Source of the DNA: Candidula unifasciata
Lineage: Eukaryota > Mollusca > Gastropoda > Stylommatophora > Geomitridae
Assembly (NCBI GenBank): GCA_905116865.2
Contig: CAJHNH020008445.1
Location: 486,001 to 550,000 of the forward strand
Reading direction: 5' to 3'
DNA length: 64,000 nt
Shown here: positions 44,090-56,539 of the stretch, piece after piece
Numbering within the stretch: the stretch's first letter is position 1
Layout of the letters: every line of letters begins with the position of its first letter
Position numbers and translations under genes: made by a program
The notes under the pieces: generated by a model
Databases searched by the model: none
What the model saw: the letters and a program-made list of their open reading frames with translations, nothing else
What the model was told of the DNA's origin: nothing

Positions 44090-45420
44090 GAGTCAAGAAT
44101 TGACATCACAGTGCTCAAAGCATTCCCATGTGTGCTCCGTCCTCTTCTTCAGCAGCCAGTGCAGAATTCCAATACTGATGGTACTAGTTACAATCCTGTT
44201 ATACGTCCTTCTTGCCTTTCCTCTGAGTGTAGTGAGCTGGCCAGACCCTATGGTTACACCCAGGTGCCTCATTTTCGCAAGGCCATAATAATCTTGTTTC
44301 TCTACTGACTCTGTTGCTTGTTCCCAAAGGGCCTTGACCACATCTGACTTGTCATGTATCAATTCACAACTCAGTGGTGCAGATCCAGCAAATCTGTCTG
44401 CATGTTCATTACCCACCACGCCGGCATTGCCTGGAGAAAAGATCCAAAGTATACTCACTACCCGTGACCTTTCCAGTGAATCTTGCCACTCTGCTCGAAG
44501 CATCCCTGTCTTCACCTTTCTCAGCATGCTTTCAGAGTCTGTTCAAATTATGACATGTGTATGCAGCTTGTTCTCTAGGCACCGGAAAAATGCAGTTACC
44601 GCTTCCACCTCCATTCTCATGCTAGATGTTGTGATGTCGTATGCCAGGCTGTCTTGTACTGAAGATTTCCACTGGCTTTCACTTCTAACACCCAGGCACT
44701 TCTCTTACCTCTTAATCAGATCACCTGGGCATCAATTGTTGTGAATGAACTGTTGGGACTTCCACACCCATAGCACACACTGGACACTTTCTGCACTCCC
44801 AGGCCAATGTGATCATAACCCTACACATGTCAGACTTTTCCTCTGGTACTCTGACCCACTCCTCTCCTCGGCCAATGTTCTTCAGCATGCAAACTTGCCT
44901 TATTGTGTCTTCTGCTCGAGCCATCCACCATTTGCCCCTTTTCAGCCTCTGACCCTTACTTGCAGCCAAAGCTTCATACAGAGGGTGCTCTTTATCTGCA
45001 GCTACCCTGAGGTATGGCTTAGCCTGCAGCACTTTTCGCCTATCAGCAATAGTCGGCAATGCAAGGATGTATCGCATGCACACAATTGATGTGTCTTTTG
45101 TTTATCTCAGGAGCACTCACATAGCTTCATTCTGTATGCGCTCCAGTTACTCTAGCTGACTCTTCGAGACAGTGAGTAACCCCAATCCATAATCAATCAC
45201 TGAGATGATTAACTGCTGGTAAAGTGTGAACAGCATTCTCTGTTCCATGTCCATCACTGCCATACTTTTTAGTGCATTAAGACCTTTTTAAGCCTCTGTC
45301 ACAACCACCTCTATGTAATCCTTGAAAGGCCAACTTCTGTCAAAGGTGATTCCCAGGTACTACAGTCTGCTGTCTCTTTTGGTGTCCCTGCCATTTATTT
45401 TGAGTCTGAGAACATTTGGA
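44090..45420 (-). mobile_element. I-like LINE, RT thumb through RNase H to C-terminus
   Basis: Minus sense from 45420: KLAFQGLHRGG-type thumb text, IDYGLGLLTVSKSQLE, then a 120-codon connection frame (45083-44721) with MRYILALPTIADRRKVLQAK. RNase H follows, with VIIWTDSESMLRKVKTGML and FSPGNAGVVGNEHADRFAGS (catalytic His of PGHAG replaced by Asn). The end is RRTYNRIVTSTISIGILHWL and HTWECFEHCDVNS. Several stops and shifts. Confidence 0.85.
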
Positions 45421-45439
45421 AATGCATAATGCACAGTGA

Positions 45440-45940
45440 TAACTGTGATGACATAACATTCCTACATTCTCCGTAACATTACTTTAACAATATAAAACAG
45501 TTGCCTTGTCTTTGTTACAGAATATATACAAACATTGTATTTTAAGATCCCACTTAGGAACAAAAACAGGTAAGTAAGTAAATTTTACCCCACCAGGACA
45601 TCACACAGAGCGATAAACACCCAGTGACACAAAGTGGCAAAATGCAGATGAGGATCACCCGTGGAGAAGTCCCGGAAATCCTGTAAGGTTATATTAGGGA
45701 CCCAGGCAACAGCTTCAAAATTTAAAAAAAAAAATTGCATCCCACAAGGGGATGGCTTTTGTAATATGTATATACACACAAAAAATGACTACCTCACAAA
45801 GATATCACAGAATGAGAAAGTAAAATGTTACAGTTGTAAAAACGAAATTTCTTCAGAAACAACACATGCACATTTAATCAAAAGGAAACAAACAAAGATG
45901 AGAAACCAATTAATATTTGAAGAAAAAAAATGTCATGTAT
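45440..45940. other. Low-information stretch with one short coding-like frame
   Basis: The minus frame 45779-45585 reads AVAWVPNITLQDFRDFSTGD and FATLCHWVFIALCDVLVG. I do not recognise it, and no splice-flanked exon can be defended. Confidence 0.3.
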
Positions 45941-45944
45941 ATGG

Positions 45945-46035
45945 CAATAGGAGCCACAGTGGTGATCGTTTAAATGTAGGTCTAGCCCTATATACCCAAT
46001 ACTGATGGCTTGGAAAAGGGTTTAGGTTTAGACGA
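45945..46035 (+). repeat. SINE fragment (head and tail of the 25754 family)
   Basis: GGAGCCACAGTGGTGATCG, then GTCTAGCCCTATATACCCAA and TGGCTTGGAAAAGGGTTTAG. An internally deleted copy of the tRNA-derived SINE. Confidence 0.55.
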
Positions 46036-46079
46036 CGGATCGACATCATAACACAAGGGTAGTAACCCATAAATACTCT

Positions 46080-46460
46080 GCTCTATTTCTGACTCAAGCC
46101 TGAGTCCGCAGAATCTCCGTAGCACCGGCTTGGATCCTGAAATACTTTGGGTAGATTTTTAATTCCACATTTCGATCGGGCAGCGCCGTTAGTCTACTCT
46201 TTTTCGATTTCCAACTACCACGGGATTTTTTACGTGCGCAGCAATACACAGGGGCGTCCAGTCTTTCTACCCAGAGACCAACGGAAATTACTAGAAGTCC
46301 ACGTGAAAAAAATCCCAGCCTTCGCCGGAGCCTCCAGCCCTTGAGGCGAACGCCATGCCTTGAGACCACGCAGCCCCTCTGGAGAAGGGTATGTGGCAAC
46401 AGCCACTGGTGGACATTTATATTAGGCCTAATGACGCCAGGAATAAATGGTGATTCCATT
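46080..46460. repeat. Probable dispersed repeat
   Basis: GC-rich island containing CGGGATTTTTTACGTGCGCA, GCAATACACAGGGGCGTCCA and GAAATTACTAGAAGTCCACG. The GGGATCTTTTACGTGC...ACACAGGGACGTCC pattern recurs in many invertebrate repeats. A 157-codon minus frame (46567-46094) crosses it but has no domain. Confidence 0.4.
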
Positions 46461-46479
46461 CGATTACGACATTCGATGT

Positions 46480-47349
46480 TGCTCGTTATTCTCAATTTTG
46501 TGTGTGTCTTCAATGGGTTTAACCTAAACATGGAGGACGATGCATTTGTCTGTCTATTTTCTACCATTTCACCCGTCCAGTTAAAAGGCCCAGATGGTAG
46601 GTAGCTAAGCTACCTCCAACATAGCTCTCAGAGCCAATGTGAAACGCAAGCAGAAATTGTTTTACACATCACAATACTATTTCCAACTCCCCCCCCCCCC
46701 CCCCTATGTACCGAAAGAAAACACAACTAACTACAACAGTCACATTCAGGGTACAGTGGGAAACAAAATCACGCGCAAAATATGAAACGTGTTTAGACAG
46801 AAGGCAGTAGAAGAAAAACAGACACTTATCTGTGGATAACGTAGGTAAAGACCAAATGCCAGAGAATGAGTTTATCGCATGGAAGTGTGCATGGAAACCC
46901 GCTTCGGTGTTACTTCTTTTCCCAATGTTCGACATGCCGTGTGCTGTTTGAAAGCTTGTGATAAAGCAGGAAAGAGAAAACTTCGTTGTGGTTTATGAGA
47001 CTTCTCCCCTTTTATAAAGGTGATGTTCTATTTTTAATATCTTATTTGTAGTTGTTATTCTAGCTTTTAGTGGACCGGAGTGCCCTCCCTAGTATTAAAT
47101 AAAATAAGTATTCAGAAATTGCAAAGAATTCAGAAGGTGTGCAGTACACGCGTTGAAGAATGTATGGGCTAACGCTCAGAATTCGCCAGTGAATTGTGTT
47201 GCCAGCGCCAATTAACAGTTGAGACACTAACTTGTGTATCACGCATTTTATTTAAAAAGCAGTTACTTTTCACTTTGTTTACTTCACATTTCGCGAATGT
47301 ATTTCACTATGTTTTAAATGCAATCTTTTCCCCTTTCTTATTCAATAGG

Positions 47350-47350
<1 letters not shown>
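46480..47350. other. Non-coding with a poly(C) tract
   Basis: Poly(C) at 46689-46704; otherwise nothing recognised. Confidence 0.5.

Positions 47351-47351
<1 letters not shown>

Positions 47352-47437
<86 letters not shown>
47352..47437. repeat. (CT)n microsatellite, about 43 units
   Basis: Uninterrupted CT dinucleotide run. Confidence 0.98.
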
Positions 47438-47439
<2 letters not shown>

Positions 47440-48260
47440 CTTACTGGCACCGATCCAAAAGACATAACTTTGACATGCTAGCAATGTGGTTTCACAGGAT
47501 TGTCGGGGGTTTTCTCAATAATATGATGTGAATGAAATTGGGCTGTTGTCTTAACAGGCAACAAATATGTTAAACTATTTGTTCCATAATGTATTTAAAT
47601 CAGAAAGCTCACGAACAGTCCTGAGATTAAAATACTTGATCAATATCTTATTTGGTTTATCGCCTAATGCATTAGGATCATGTATAACGACAAAGACCTG
47701 TCTTCGCCTTACCACAGGGCAAATATAACAGAAACGTTTGGTTACAAAATGTAGTTTGGAGCTAAGCTGCGATATCTGCGTCTTTCGACTTCAGCAAAAC
47801 TTTAATTAGTACCTTTAAACGATATGTTTGTTAAGAGGTGGTAGGTATATCTCCCCTCCCCCACCCCTCACTTAAATCTTGTTGGGAAAATAACTAGGCT
47901 GGCTTACTGCGGCATAATGCAGGAGATTAAGATGGTAGCAGACGGTAGCACAACTCGCTTCAAACTCATGGCTGGTAGTATGAATATGTTGCTTGCCCGC
48001 TGGAATGAAATGAAATCATCGCCAATCAACTCTGTCATCGCTGCCGCCACGAATGAATAACACGAGGTCACTAGGTTTTCATTAATATCATCACAACTAT
48101 CAATAATTACAAACATTTTAAATGATTTAATGGTTTACAAACAAATTATGACGTCTCTACAACAGAGGCTGCATCAACATCCACCCGCCGCGGAAATCGA
48201 ATCCTGGTTATGAAATGCGTTCACTTACCCTCTTAGCCATATAGAATGTGATTATATTGT
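47440..48260. other. Non-coding, nothing assigned
   Basis: The minus frame 48116-47904 ends with ISCIMPQ. A short stretch (GCATAATGCAGGAGAT at 47912) is echoed in reverse at 52140 (CTCCTGCATTATGCCG) inside LINE text, so part may be a LINE remnant. Confidence 0.4.
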
Positions 48261-48264
48261 GTAC

Positions 48265-48485
48265 TCTCTAAAACTTTGTAATGCCGGGATGCCGGGTTCG
48301 ATCCCAGCTGCGGGCCATGCGCCTTGCGTTGGTTTCGACAGTGGTATCAAGAAAGTCGACCGTCCAGAAGAAATGGTTAACTACTTGACGTAAATTTGCC
48401 TAGAAAAACCAAACAATAGCCAGGGGCTGTTGGGGTTAATTCTGCAACGTCCTGTAAAGAATACGCAACTAACCTAACCTCTTTT
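48265..48485 (+). repeat. tRNA-like SINE fragment
   Basis: GCCGGGTTCGATCCCAGCTG at 48291 is a near-perfect Pol III B box. An A box is not clear. The body continues to TAAAGAATACGCAACTAACC. A different family from the SINEs at 26-31 kb. Confidence 0.55.
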
Positions 48486-48489
48486 AAAA

Positions 48490-49300
48490 GACCGAGCTGC
48501 TGTGATAAGAGTACGGATAACTACAGTTACCAGGGGCGCCGGAACCTAGGGCTCAAGCACACTTACGGACCCCGTCCCCTTCTTATTACTGACACACTTT
48601 TACAGGTTTCCTTTCTTTGGGAGCTTCGTTATATATATATAATACCATCAACAGACCCTGTGTGGCGAATACCTGCATCTTTTTTTTTTATTTGGGGTGG
48701 GGGGGGTGTGGTGGAAGAGTTTTTTTAGAGTGGGTGGGGGAGGGGGTGGTTATATTTCACTTTTCTTACCATGTGTGCTTTCTCATCAATTTATGCACAG
48801 TTCTAACATTCTAGGTCCAAATTCTGGAAATTCTGTTAGAAGCAAACAAGTAACCTGCATTCATTTCAACTTTCACAGTGATCGATACTTCCTATAAGAG
48901 AAACCACGTCAGATAACATGAGCTGGGAGGAAAACACGACACGCCTTCTTTAATTTTGTCAAGCTAACATTTTTTTTCCCACTTCGATCAGTTAATCTGG
49001 TAATCGCAATTCCAACTATACGGCAAACAGGTCATATCATAACTGCTACTTCCTGTGCCAGCGACAAATCACACAATGCCAAACGCTGTCCCTTTTGAAC
49101 AAAATGAAACAGACTGAAGTCTCGGCCAAAAAACCAAAAGCATACACGCATTAAATGCGTAATGTAGCCATGATAAGTGCTAACAAAAACAGTTTGTCCC
49201 AAGTACTGCAGTTCAATGTCGTATAAGGCATGACACCACCAGTTCTGTGGTAACAGGCCTCTAGCCATTTTCAGAATATGCAGTTTGCAAAAAAAAAAAA
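48490..49300. other. Non-coding, G-rich stretch
   Basis: G-rich run at 48693-48750; nothing else recognised. Confidence 0.45.
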
Positions 49301-49320
49301 AACACACACACACACACACA
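49301..49320. repeat. (CA)n microsatellite
   Basis: AC dinucleotide run after an A13 stretch. Confidence 0.95.
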
Positions 49321-49329
49321 ATTGGAACA

Positions 49330-49460
49330 GATAAAAAGCATTGCAATTGAAATTCACAGCTCACAGTGTCGCGAAATGTATTCAACTCAGTAGCTGGGCG
49401 ACGAAACCTTAGACATAGTTTATTGTGTGATGTACGCCGCCCGCCGCCTAGGATCATCGC
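49330..49460 (-). repeat. Repeat family R, copy 3 (partial)
   Basis: The minus strand reads RFRRPATELNTFRDTVSCEF then QLQCFLS. The plus strand at 43.3 kb gives FRRPASELNAWRDPVSCGLH then LECFF in one frame, so the two are homologous. Confidence 0.6.
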
Positions 49461-49899
49461 TTACGACATGTTAAGTAGCTAACAGTAGTACCTTTCTTTA
49501 CTTTCCGTGTGGATCCCGATAACACATAGGTGATTACATAAACACTCAATCTACATCTTGACTTCCAGTTAAAGCAATTTGATTTTTAATTTTTTTTTAT
49601 TGGGGTACAATGTTCTGTATAAAATGTTCAGAAATACTCTACAAAGCACAGATATAAAGATGACTCTTTATGAATAATTCTCCCAGTTACCCTTCTATGA
49701 ATATTTATATATATATACACACAAAAACAAATATATATATTGAACAATTTTATGTACACGTGTTTCAATTTTCTCAACAGGAAAAAGCAATAATGAACAA
49801 AATGAGACGAAGAAGTTCACTCCACCCCGCCCACATCCAGACTTTATACCATATGACACTATCAGTAAGTACATTAAACAGTTCTATACCACTCAGGGC

Positions 49900-50640
49900 G
49901 CTTCTCTATTTAGTCTGGTAACAGATTGCACACTGAAAATGTCAGAAACATTGAATACTTTGGATACATAATAAACAATAATGAGGTATACTTAAAAAAG
50001 TAATAATAATAAAGAAGAAACTGGTAAATTGAGAAAGTAATGCCTCAAATATTTTTCTTGCAATCTGTTCGCGTCTAATTTTATAAATTCACTCACAATA
50101 TAGCCGCTAGTACATTATATGTACAGCTGAATGGCTATGGCCTGCAATAAGTTAGGGAATTTAAAAATCCAGGATGTGTTATCACGGGAGATGGCAGAAC
50201 TGACTGAGAAATAGAAACTATGTGACAGAAAGCAAGTGCACTAGTATACCAATTGTCACCATTATTAAGACATCCAAACCTAACTATAAGTGAAATAGTG
50301 AAAAAATATTATAAATAGCATATTCATACCAAAACTAAGCTACCAGTGACAAACTTAGACATTTTCTAAAGCCCATAAACACAAAATCACTACTTTAGAT
50401 GCTGTCAACCTAATCATCCGCGATCGAGTTAGTAATGATAAGATTCACCGAGAGACGTCAAATACCATTACATGTACCTCCTCTCAGAAGATCAACTAGA
50501 AGAGCACCAGGACCGCCAAGAAACATGGATCAGCAACATTAAAGACACGCCTTTACGGCATGGCAATAGGCAGTGCCAGTCAACAAATGAATACTTCCCA
50601 CAGCGCTTTTGATGATGATGATGATTATCTAACTCATTAT
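49900..50640 (+). mobile_element. Decayed LINE with (GAT)n tail
   Basis: Fragments like EIETM, YQLSPLLRHPNL and NSIFIPKLSYQ, a RRAPGPPRNMDQQH C-terminus, and a GATGATGATGATGATTA tail at 50611-50627. Same family as 5030-5925. Confidence 0.65.
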
Positions 50641-50974
50641 GTCCTTGCTAATCATCTCTGTCCACTTCAATACTTAAATCAACTGCAGGCCCGCTGTCAT
50701 AAAATTAACAATGGAGGAGGGGTACTCAGACCCACCCTCCTCACCCCCTAGGCAAAGTTCAGACTTCTTCATCCCTCACCCCCATTCTCTCCCACTAGGT
50801 AAGAAAACACCGGCGGACCCCATACCACGCCCTCCTCACAATCTTACAGAATCTACTGGCAAACAATTGAGTAGTTTTTTAAGGAGGGGGGGGGGGGGGA
50901 CCTCAGGTCCTTTAATGCTTCCCGGCCCTATCAGAAGAAAAAAAGAATTGACGGGGATTGAGTGCCCCCTCCCT

Positions 50975-52098
50975 AACCTAGTAATTTTATAAGGTTAAAA
51001 AAAGAATATAAGACACCCCCATCCCTCAACCCAGTAATTTTATAAGCTCATAATAAGTCTACAAGAACCCCCCCCCCCCCCCCCAGTAATTTTATAAGCT
51101 CATAATAAGTCTACAAGAACCCCCCCCCCCCCCCCCAGTAGTAATTTATAAGCTCATAATAAGTCTACAAGAACCCCCCCCCCCCCCCAGTAAATTTATA
51201 AGCTCATAATAAGTCTACAAGAACCCCCCCCCCAGTAATTTTATAAGCTCATATTAGGACTACAAGGACCCCCCCCCCCCCCAGTAAATTTATAAGCTCA
51301 TAATAAGACTACAAGGAAAACCCCCCCCCAGTAAATTTATAAGCTCATTACAAGTCTACAAGAAACCCCCCCCCCCCCCCAGTAAATTTATAAGCTCATA
51401 TTAAGACTACAAGGAACCCCCCCCCCCCCCAGTAAATTTATAAGCTCATATTAAGACTACAAGGAACCCCCCCCCCCCCCAGTAAATTTATAAGCTCATT
51501 ACAAGTCTACAAGAACCCCCCCCCCCCCCCCCCCGAGTAAATTTTATAAGCTCATAATAAGACTACAAGGAACCCCCCCCCCCCCCAGTAAATTTATAAG
51601 CTCATTACAAGTCTACAAGAACCCCCCCCCCCCCCCAGTAAATTTATAAGCTCATATTAAGACTACAAGGAACCCCAGCCCCCCAGTAAATTTATAAGCT
51701 CATATTAAGACTACAAGGAACCCCCCCCCCCCAGTAAATTTATAAGCTCATTACAAGTCTACAAGAACCCCCCCCCCCCCAGTAAATTTATAAGCTCATA
51801 TTAAGACTACAAGGAACCCCCCCCCCCCCAGTAAATTTATAAGCTCATTACAAGTCTACAAGAACCCCCCCCCCCCCCCGTAAATTTATAAGCTCATATT
51901 AAGACTACAAGGAACCCCCGACCCCCCCCCCCCCCCCCAGTAAATTTATAAGCTCATATTAAGACTACAAGGAACCCCCCCCCCCCCCCAGTAAATTTAT
52001 AAGCTCATTACAAGTCTACAAGGAACCCCCCCCCCCCCCCTCCCCCAGTAAATTTATAAGCTCATATTAAGACTACAAGGAACCCCCCCCCCCCCCCC
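50975..52098. repeat. C-tract minisatellite, about 22 units of roughly 50 bp
   Basis: Each unit is a C run of about 7 to 20 nt, then AGTAAATTTATAAGCTCAT, then ATTAAGACTACAAGGAA (type X) or TACAAGTCTACAAGAA (type Y), with an older ATAATAAGTCTACAAGAA type at the left end. In the right half X and Y largely alternate, suggesting duplication of a two-unit block. The minus strand is regularly G-tracted. Confidence 0.97.
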
Positions 52099-52099
52099 G

Positions 52100-52530
52100 G
52101 ACATGCTAGCCCTCTGCTACCACCTGCCTCAGAGAACTGATCTCCTGCATTATGCCGTAGTAAGCCTGTCAAGGGTTGGGCTACAAACAAATTATGAAAA
52201 GACAAATATACTGAAGACACCAACAACAGATCAAGCAGATGCAAAGAAAGAAATTCTGACACATACTGGCAAGGCATCAGCAGCTTTTATTAGCTTAAAC
52301 AAAATATGCAAAGTTAATAAACAAAGTTACGTGTTTTCAATTCTAATGTTTCAATTTTAATATATGCAAGTAACATTGGAGAACTAGTTAAGATATGAAA
52401 CAAAAGTTAAATGCATTTGAAAACAAATATCTGAGGAAAATAATTAAAATAAATGGGATGAATTCAAACAAAAAAGTGAAGAACTAAGAGAAATGTTTGG
52501 GCAGCACTAATTAAAAAAAAAAAGTAATGG
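52100..52530 (+). mobile_element. LINE fragment, RT palm/thumb
   Basis: Reads LALCYHLPQRTDLLHYAVVS and LSRVGLQTNYEKTNILKTPT (post-catalytic palm), then ASAAFISLNKICK and a decayed connection. It begins directly at the end of the C-tract minisatellite. Same family as 28330-28800. Confidence 0.8.
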
Positions 52531-52679
52531 TAAAGTCGGGAGATATAAACCAGCGTCATTGCACACGGTTATACACCATAAGTGCACTGCCACCAGTACG
52601 GACAGCTGATAAGAAACTGTCCGCCTGTGTCGCTGTCCGCATGCAACTCCGTAGCTATAGCGACGTTCCTCCATTTACA

Positions 52680-54340
52680 CCAGAGTGTTAACTCTGGTAC
52701 CCATTACCAGAGGCTGGGAAAAACCCAGGAACCGTCTGGTTTCGAACACCAGCCGTGGGCTGCAGCGAGTCGCATCTGGATTTGAGTCTTCTGTTAAATG
52801 TGCTAACGTTGCCCCTGGCAGCTCTAATAGGATTCTAAAGCCGCTGAGTGTTGTATGATCCTTGCCAGGCTTCGGAAGTGGGATCAGGTAGTTGTGAATC
52901 CACTCTTGTGAAACTGAAGCTGTCCTAATGCTCTGGTTGAAACAGGCAGCCATCTCCAATAGGCCGGCATCATTCATGTCTCTCATATGGGAATATCTGA
53001 CCCCGTTGCCCTTTTCAGAATATGTTTCACATTTCTACCTGTATGATGTTTTTATAATGTTTATTCTTTATGGCGGCTGAGAGATCACTAACTGCATCTC
53101 TGTTACCTCCATTACTGTGGTCTGTCTGCGAAATGAACCTCTTCAGGAAAGCCTTCTCTTTGTGGTCAATAGCAAGCCGTCGTCTCTATGAATTGTTCCC
53201 ACTGAGCTAGGCCGATCTTTCTTGAGCATCTTTGTAGCTTCCACAATTTTCCCAAAGTCTTATCGCCCCCAATTTCATTATTAAAATGTTCCCATTTCGG
53301 CCTCTGCTGCACAACGCTTGAAAACCTCTATCCTATCTTTCTTGTCTCTTTCGGCGCACTCCAATTTCTCCTGCGTGCTTAGGGATGTTTGTCGCACTTT
53401 CTTTAATCACTTTACTGCATTTCTCTTTAACTTGCATGCCTGTTCTACCTCCGATGTCCACCACAGACGCTGTATAAAAGTAGGCCTGCTATTCCTTTTC
53501 CATGCTTTATGTCGGATGCGTCCAAGAAGGGTGTTTGTCCGCTCATACTTGAAAGACCTAGGAGCTCTTGAAGCCTTTAACTGGAATTGGAGATCAATAC
53601 CGAAATAGCAGATGATCACTTTCATGATCACTTAGAACAGTCTATTTGGTATCCAGTACTGCTGCTACCATTCTATTTGTCCTTCCATCATTTATGCAGA
53701 GACAATTTAAATCGACCATGACATCAGCAAGGGCAACCCCCTCTCGAATGTCTCCAGTACTGTCCCATTCATTGTTCCGTGCATTAAAATCTCCACAAAT
53801 GAGGAACCTGTTGCCAGGGATCTCCTCTAGGTCTTTTACCCAATCCTGTTGATGCTTTGTGACTAATGATCACACGATAGCATATATATTTATTATGTTC
53901 CAGCTCAGGCCATCAATCTCCATCCGTATTCCCTGAACCTCTACGGTATCATGATTCCACCGAATCAGGTCAAACACCACATGTTTCAGTCTCTCGTTCA
54001 CTAGCAGACACTGTCCATGTCTCCCATGTCCAGCTGACATATTCAGGGCAGCTATTGATGCATGATTACATTGAAATCGCATATCAACCTCTCTAGTTTA
54101 GGGCCTTTCTGTCTGGCACTGCGACAATCCCAAAGGCACACTCTTACATGGTTGAACCCCAGCCGCTCTGATTTTCGCCTAAATCTCCTGGCTCCGACCC
54201 TTCTATTTCTCTGCTTACTTCTTTCACCATTTCCTCGTTTTTTCCTCTGCATTCTCTCTTTGCTGCTCGCTGAAGATGACGTCAAGCGCAGAGCAGATGC
54301 TCCGTTTCTCTGGCGACAATTCTTATGACATGAAAAATCC
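52680..54340 (-). mobile_element. I-like LINE, endonuclease and RT start
   Basis: Minus sense from 54340: a basic start, then HVRVCLWDCRSARQKGPKLE and RLICDFNVIMHQ (endonuclease start). LKHVVFDLIRWNHDTVEVQG, INIYAIV, a decayed endonuclease centre and the linker follow. DMNDAGLLEMAACFNQSIRT and PLPKPGKDHTTLSGFRILLE (RT start) come at 52986-52790. It is truncated at about 52680. The plus-strand copy at 35930-37340 is a relative. Confidence 0.8.
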
Positions 54341-54399
54341 ATATGATACAGTTGTTATGAAGCAGGAAGTAGTCGGCCATCCTAGTAGAGCCTGCCTGC

Positions 54400-54445
54400 T
54401 AGGGAAGAGGCAATGGATGTCCTAGGGAAGAGGCAATGGATGTCC
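54400..54445 (+). repeat. Exact 23-bp tandem duplication
   Basis: TAGGGAAGAGGCAATGGATG plus TCC, twice with no mismatch. It lies just upstream (in minus sense) of the LINE coding text. Confidence 0.97.
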
Positions 54446-54764
54446 TTATGGAGTCTACACGCCTGGCGCCGTCCCTCCTGCTGACCAGACGCCCACGTTC
54501 GCGACTGAGTATCCCATAGCCTCTCAGCAGGTAGATCCACTTTCCGTTGTGTTTTGTCCCAGGCTTGGTTAACCGGGTCACTTTTAGAAGGATGTGCCTT
54601 TTCGATCATGCACACCGGTCTTGGCTGTAGAAAAGTTTGACAGGTCAAATGATTTACCATCTGAGTGCGCTCTTTTCCCCTGTGCTACACTGCCCGAAAG
54701 CCTTAACCCCTACAGCCATGAGTCTCCATGACCCTCGACCCACTGTTAAGTTTGTTGTTGGTAT

Positions 54765-55050
54765 GACGACCTCTGTTGATGTAGACTGAGCAGAGATGAC
54801 CAGCTGAACTCACCACAGGATCGGTATGTCTGTATACTCCGACAGATACCAGTAAATGTCACTGGTCGTGCTGTCTGTGAACTACTTCCACTAGTTGGAA
54901 CAGGTTAATGTTCTTGTCTGAGTGTGGCAGTGCCATGTCTTTAAGGCCAGCTGATTCATGTTCTGTCACTTTGCATCTGAACTAAGTAATAGGAAATTAT
55001 GAAGTGATTCAATCCACTTCATCGTAACCTGTGTTTTTTTGGAACAACTG
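54765..55050 (+). repeat. Diverged direct repeat, copy 1
   Basis: GATGTAGACTGAGCAGAGAT, CAGTGCCATGTCTTTAAGGC and CACTTCATCGTAACCTGTG occur in the same order and spacing about 795 bp downstream. Confidence 0.85.
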
Positions 55051-55559
55051 AGAGAGCTGAATATAGCAGGAAGAGACAACCCATCAGTGGTCACAAAACC
55101 GTAAGGACAGTATCCTTCAAAATGACACTCAAGTTTATAGTGTCAAGCATCGCAGACAGTCCCTTTTAACTTCTCACAGTGTCAGAATCATTTCCAAGCT
55201 GTTGACTGATACAGCTATCTTCTGAATATTCATATAATTTGAGTGGGTGTGTAATTGTCTTTGAGTTGTGTTGTGTCTTCTATCGCATATCAATACTGTG
55301 TCTGGTCTGCCTCTCAGAGACCGCTGTATTGTAAATTAGATATCTACTAACATTTCACTGCTTTGACAATGTCACACTCCTGGGGGAAGGAATTCACTTA
55401 CTGTGAGTTTGTTGTTAGTACGGATGCAGCTCAAGCTAATGAGAAAATCTTGACCTCTGTTGCCATCCACTGCTTTATCTTTTTTCGTGAATTTGACAGT
55501 GAGCACTGACCACTTCTCTGTGTTTAGTATCTTGCGCTGCATTTTACATCAATGCAACA

Positions 55560-55860
55560 TTACGACCTCTGCTAATGTAGACTGAGCAGAGATGACCAGC
55601 CGAAATTCTCCTGCCCCTTTTTTTCAGTGTCGCTATGTCTGATAGCCTGACAGAGCTCAATGAATTTCAAGAGTTGGACTGTTTGTGAACTGCTTCCGCT
55701 TGCTGGAAGAGGTAAACATCAGACATCCTGTCCAAGAATGACAGTGCCAGATCTTTGAGGCCAGATGATCCCTGTTATGTCACTTTGGCTCTGAGCCAGA
55801 TAATAAGAAGTGATTCGACCCGCTTCATCGTAAACTGTGTTTTTGGTGATAGCCAGACAC
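55560..55860 (+). repeat. Diverged direct repeat, copy 2
   Basis: AATGTAGACTGAGCAGAGAT, CAGTGCCAGATCTTTGAGGC and CGCTTCATCGTAAACTGTG mirror copy 1 with many substitutions. Non-coding. Confidence 0.85.
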
Positions 55861-55869
55861 CCATCATCA

Positions 55870-56405
55870 TTGTCACCTCTACAGCCTTGTCGTTTAGTGT
55901 TTGGTAAACTAGGTGGGACCGAACTGTTCACCCTGACATGTGTGTACACATGTACACATACCTACACTGTCCTGCAGCACCATAAGCAACACCGACGCAA
56001 ATTTGTTATTTTTTTTCAATACTTTCTTTAAACAGAACGGATTTTAAGTGGATCAGTGAGGTTTTGTTGACTGGTTTGAATGTTTTCTGATATATGTGAG
56101 GGTGTGTTAAAACAAAAAGTAGTTCTGTTGCTTTTATTTGTCAAACTTTGCGTAACCAAATGTTGTTTTTTGAGTTCTTGATTTCATTTTCTTTATTTGA
56201 ATCAGTCGTCTCATTTATTGGCACCACATCTACAGGAATGGTACCATCAGTGGCTTGAAAGACATGTTTCACCATGTCTGGCCTGCAGGCATGCCACCAT
56301 CAAGAGATTTGATTTGGGGGTGAGAGCTCAGTCCCTTATAATTTTAAGGGCAAGGATTTAAAAAGTTTAAGCCGTGTTTAAATGTGCGCTAATAACAATT
56401 ATTGG
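55870..56405. other. Non-coding, nothing recognised
   Basis: No frame or repeat recognised before the large repeat that begins at 56410. Confidence 0.45.
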
Positions 56406-56539
56406 TATTATTATTAACTAGCTGTGCCCTGCAACGCGTTGCTGTGGCCCCAAATGGTAAAATGGAAAAGAAAGAAAGTAGCTCTCAACTAACAGTGTCT
56501 GTCATAACCCTCAACCCCCGTCCCTCTCCCCTCCACCCA

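Noticed and set aside
45585..45779. Short minus frame considered as a host exon
   Set aside because: Peptide looks protein-like but no phase-compatible splice sites or family match could be defended.
46094..46567. 157-codon minus frame
   Set aside because: Lies over a dispersed repeat; no domain or conserved pattern.
47904..48116. Candidate for the missing first exon of the zinc transporter
   Set aside because: Does not encode a TM1-like GLSGVFPLL pattern and has no suitable phase 1 donor.
49032..49457. 141-codon minus frame
   Set aside because: Its N-terminal part is repeat family R, it crosses a CA microsatellite, and the rest has no motif or exon signals.
50975..52098. CRISPR-like array
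   Set aside because: Repeats are contiguous with C-run spacers that differ only in length; this is a minisatellite in an animal genome.
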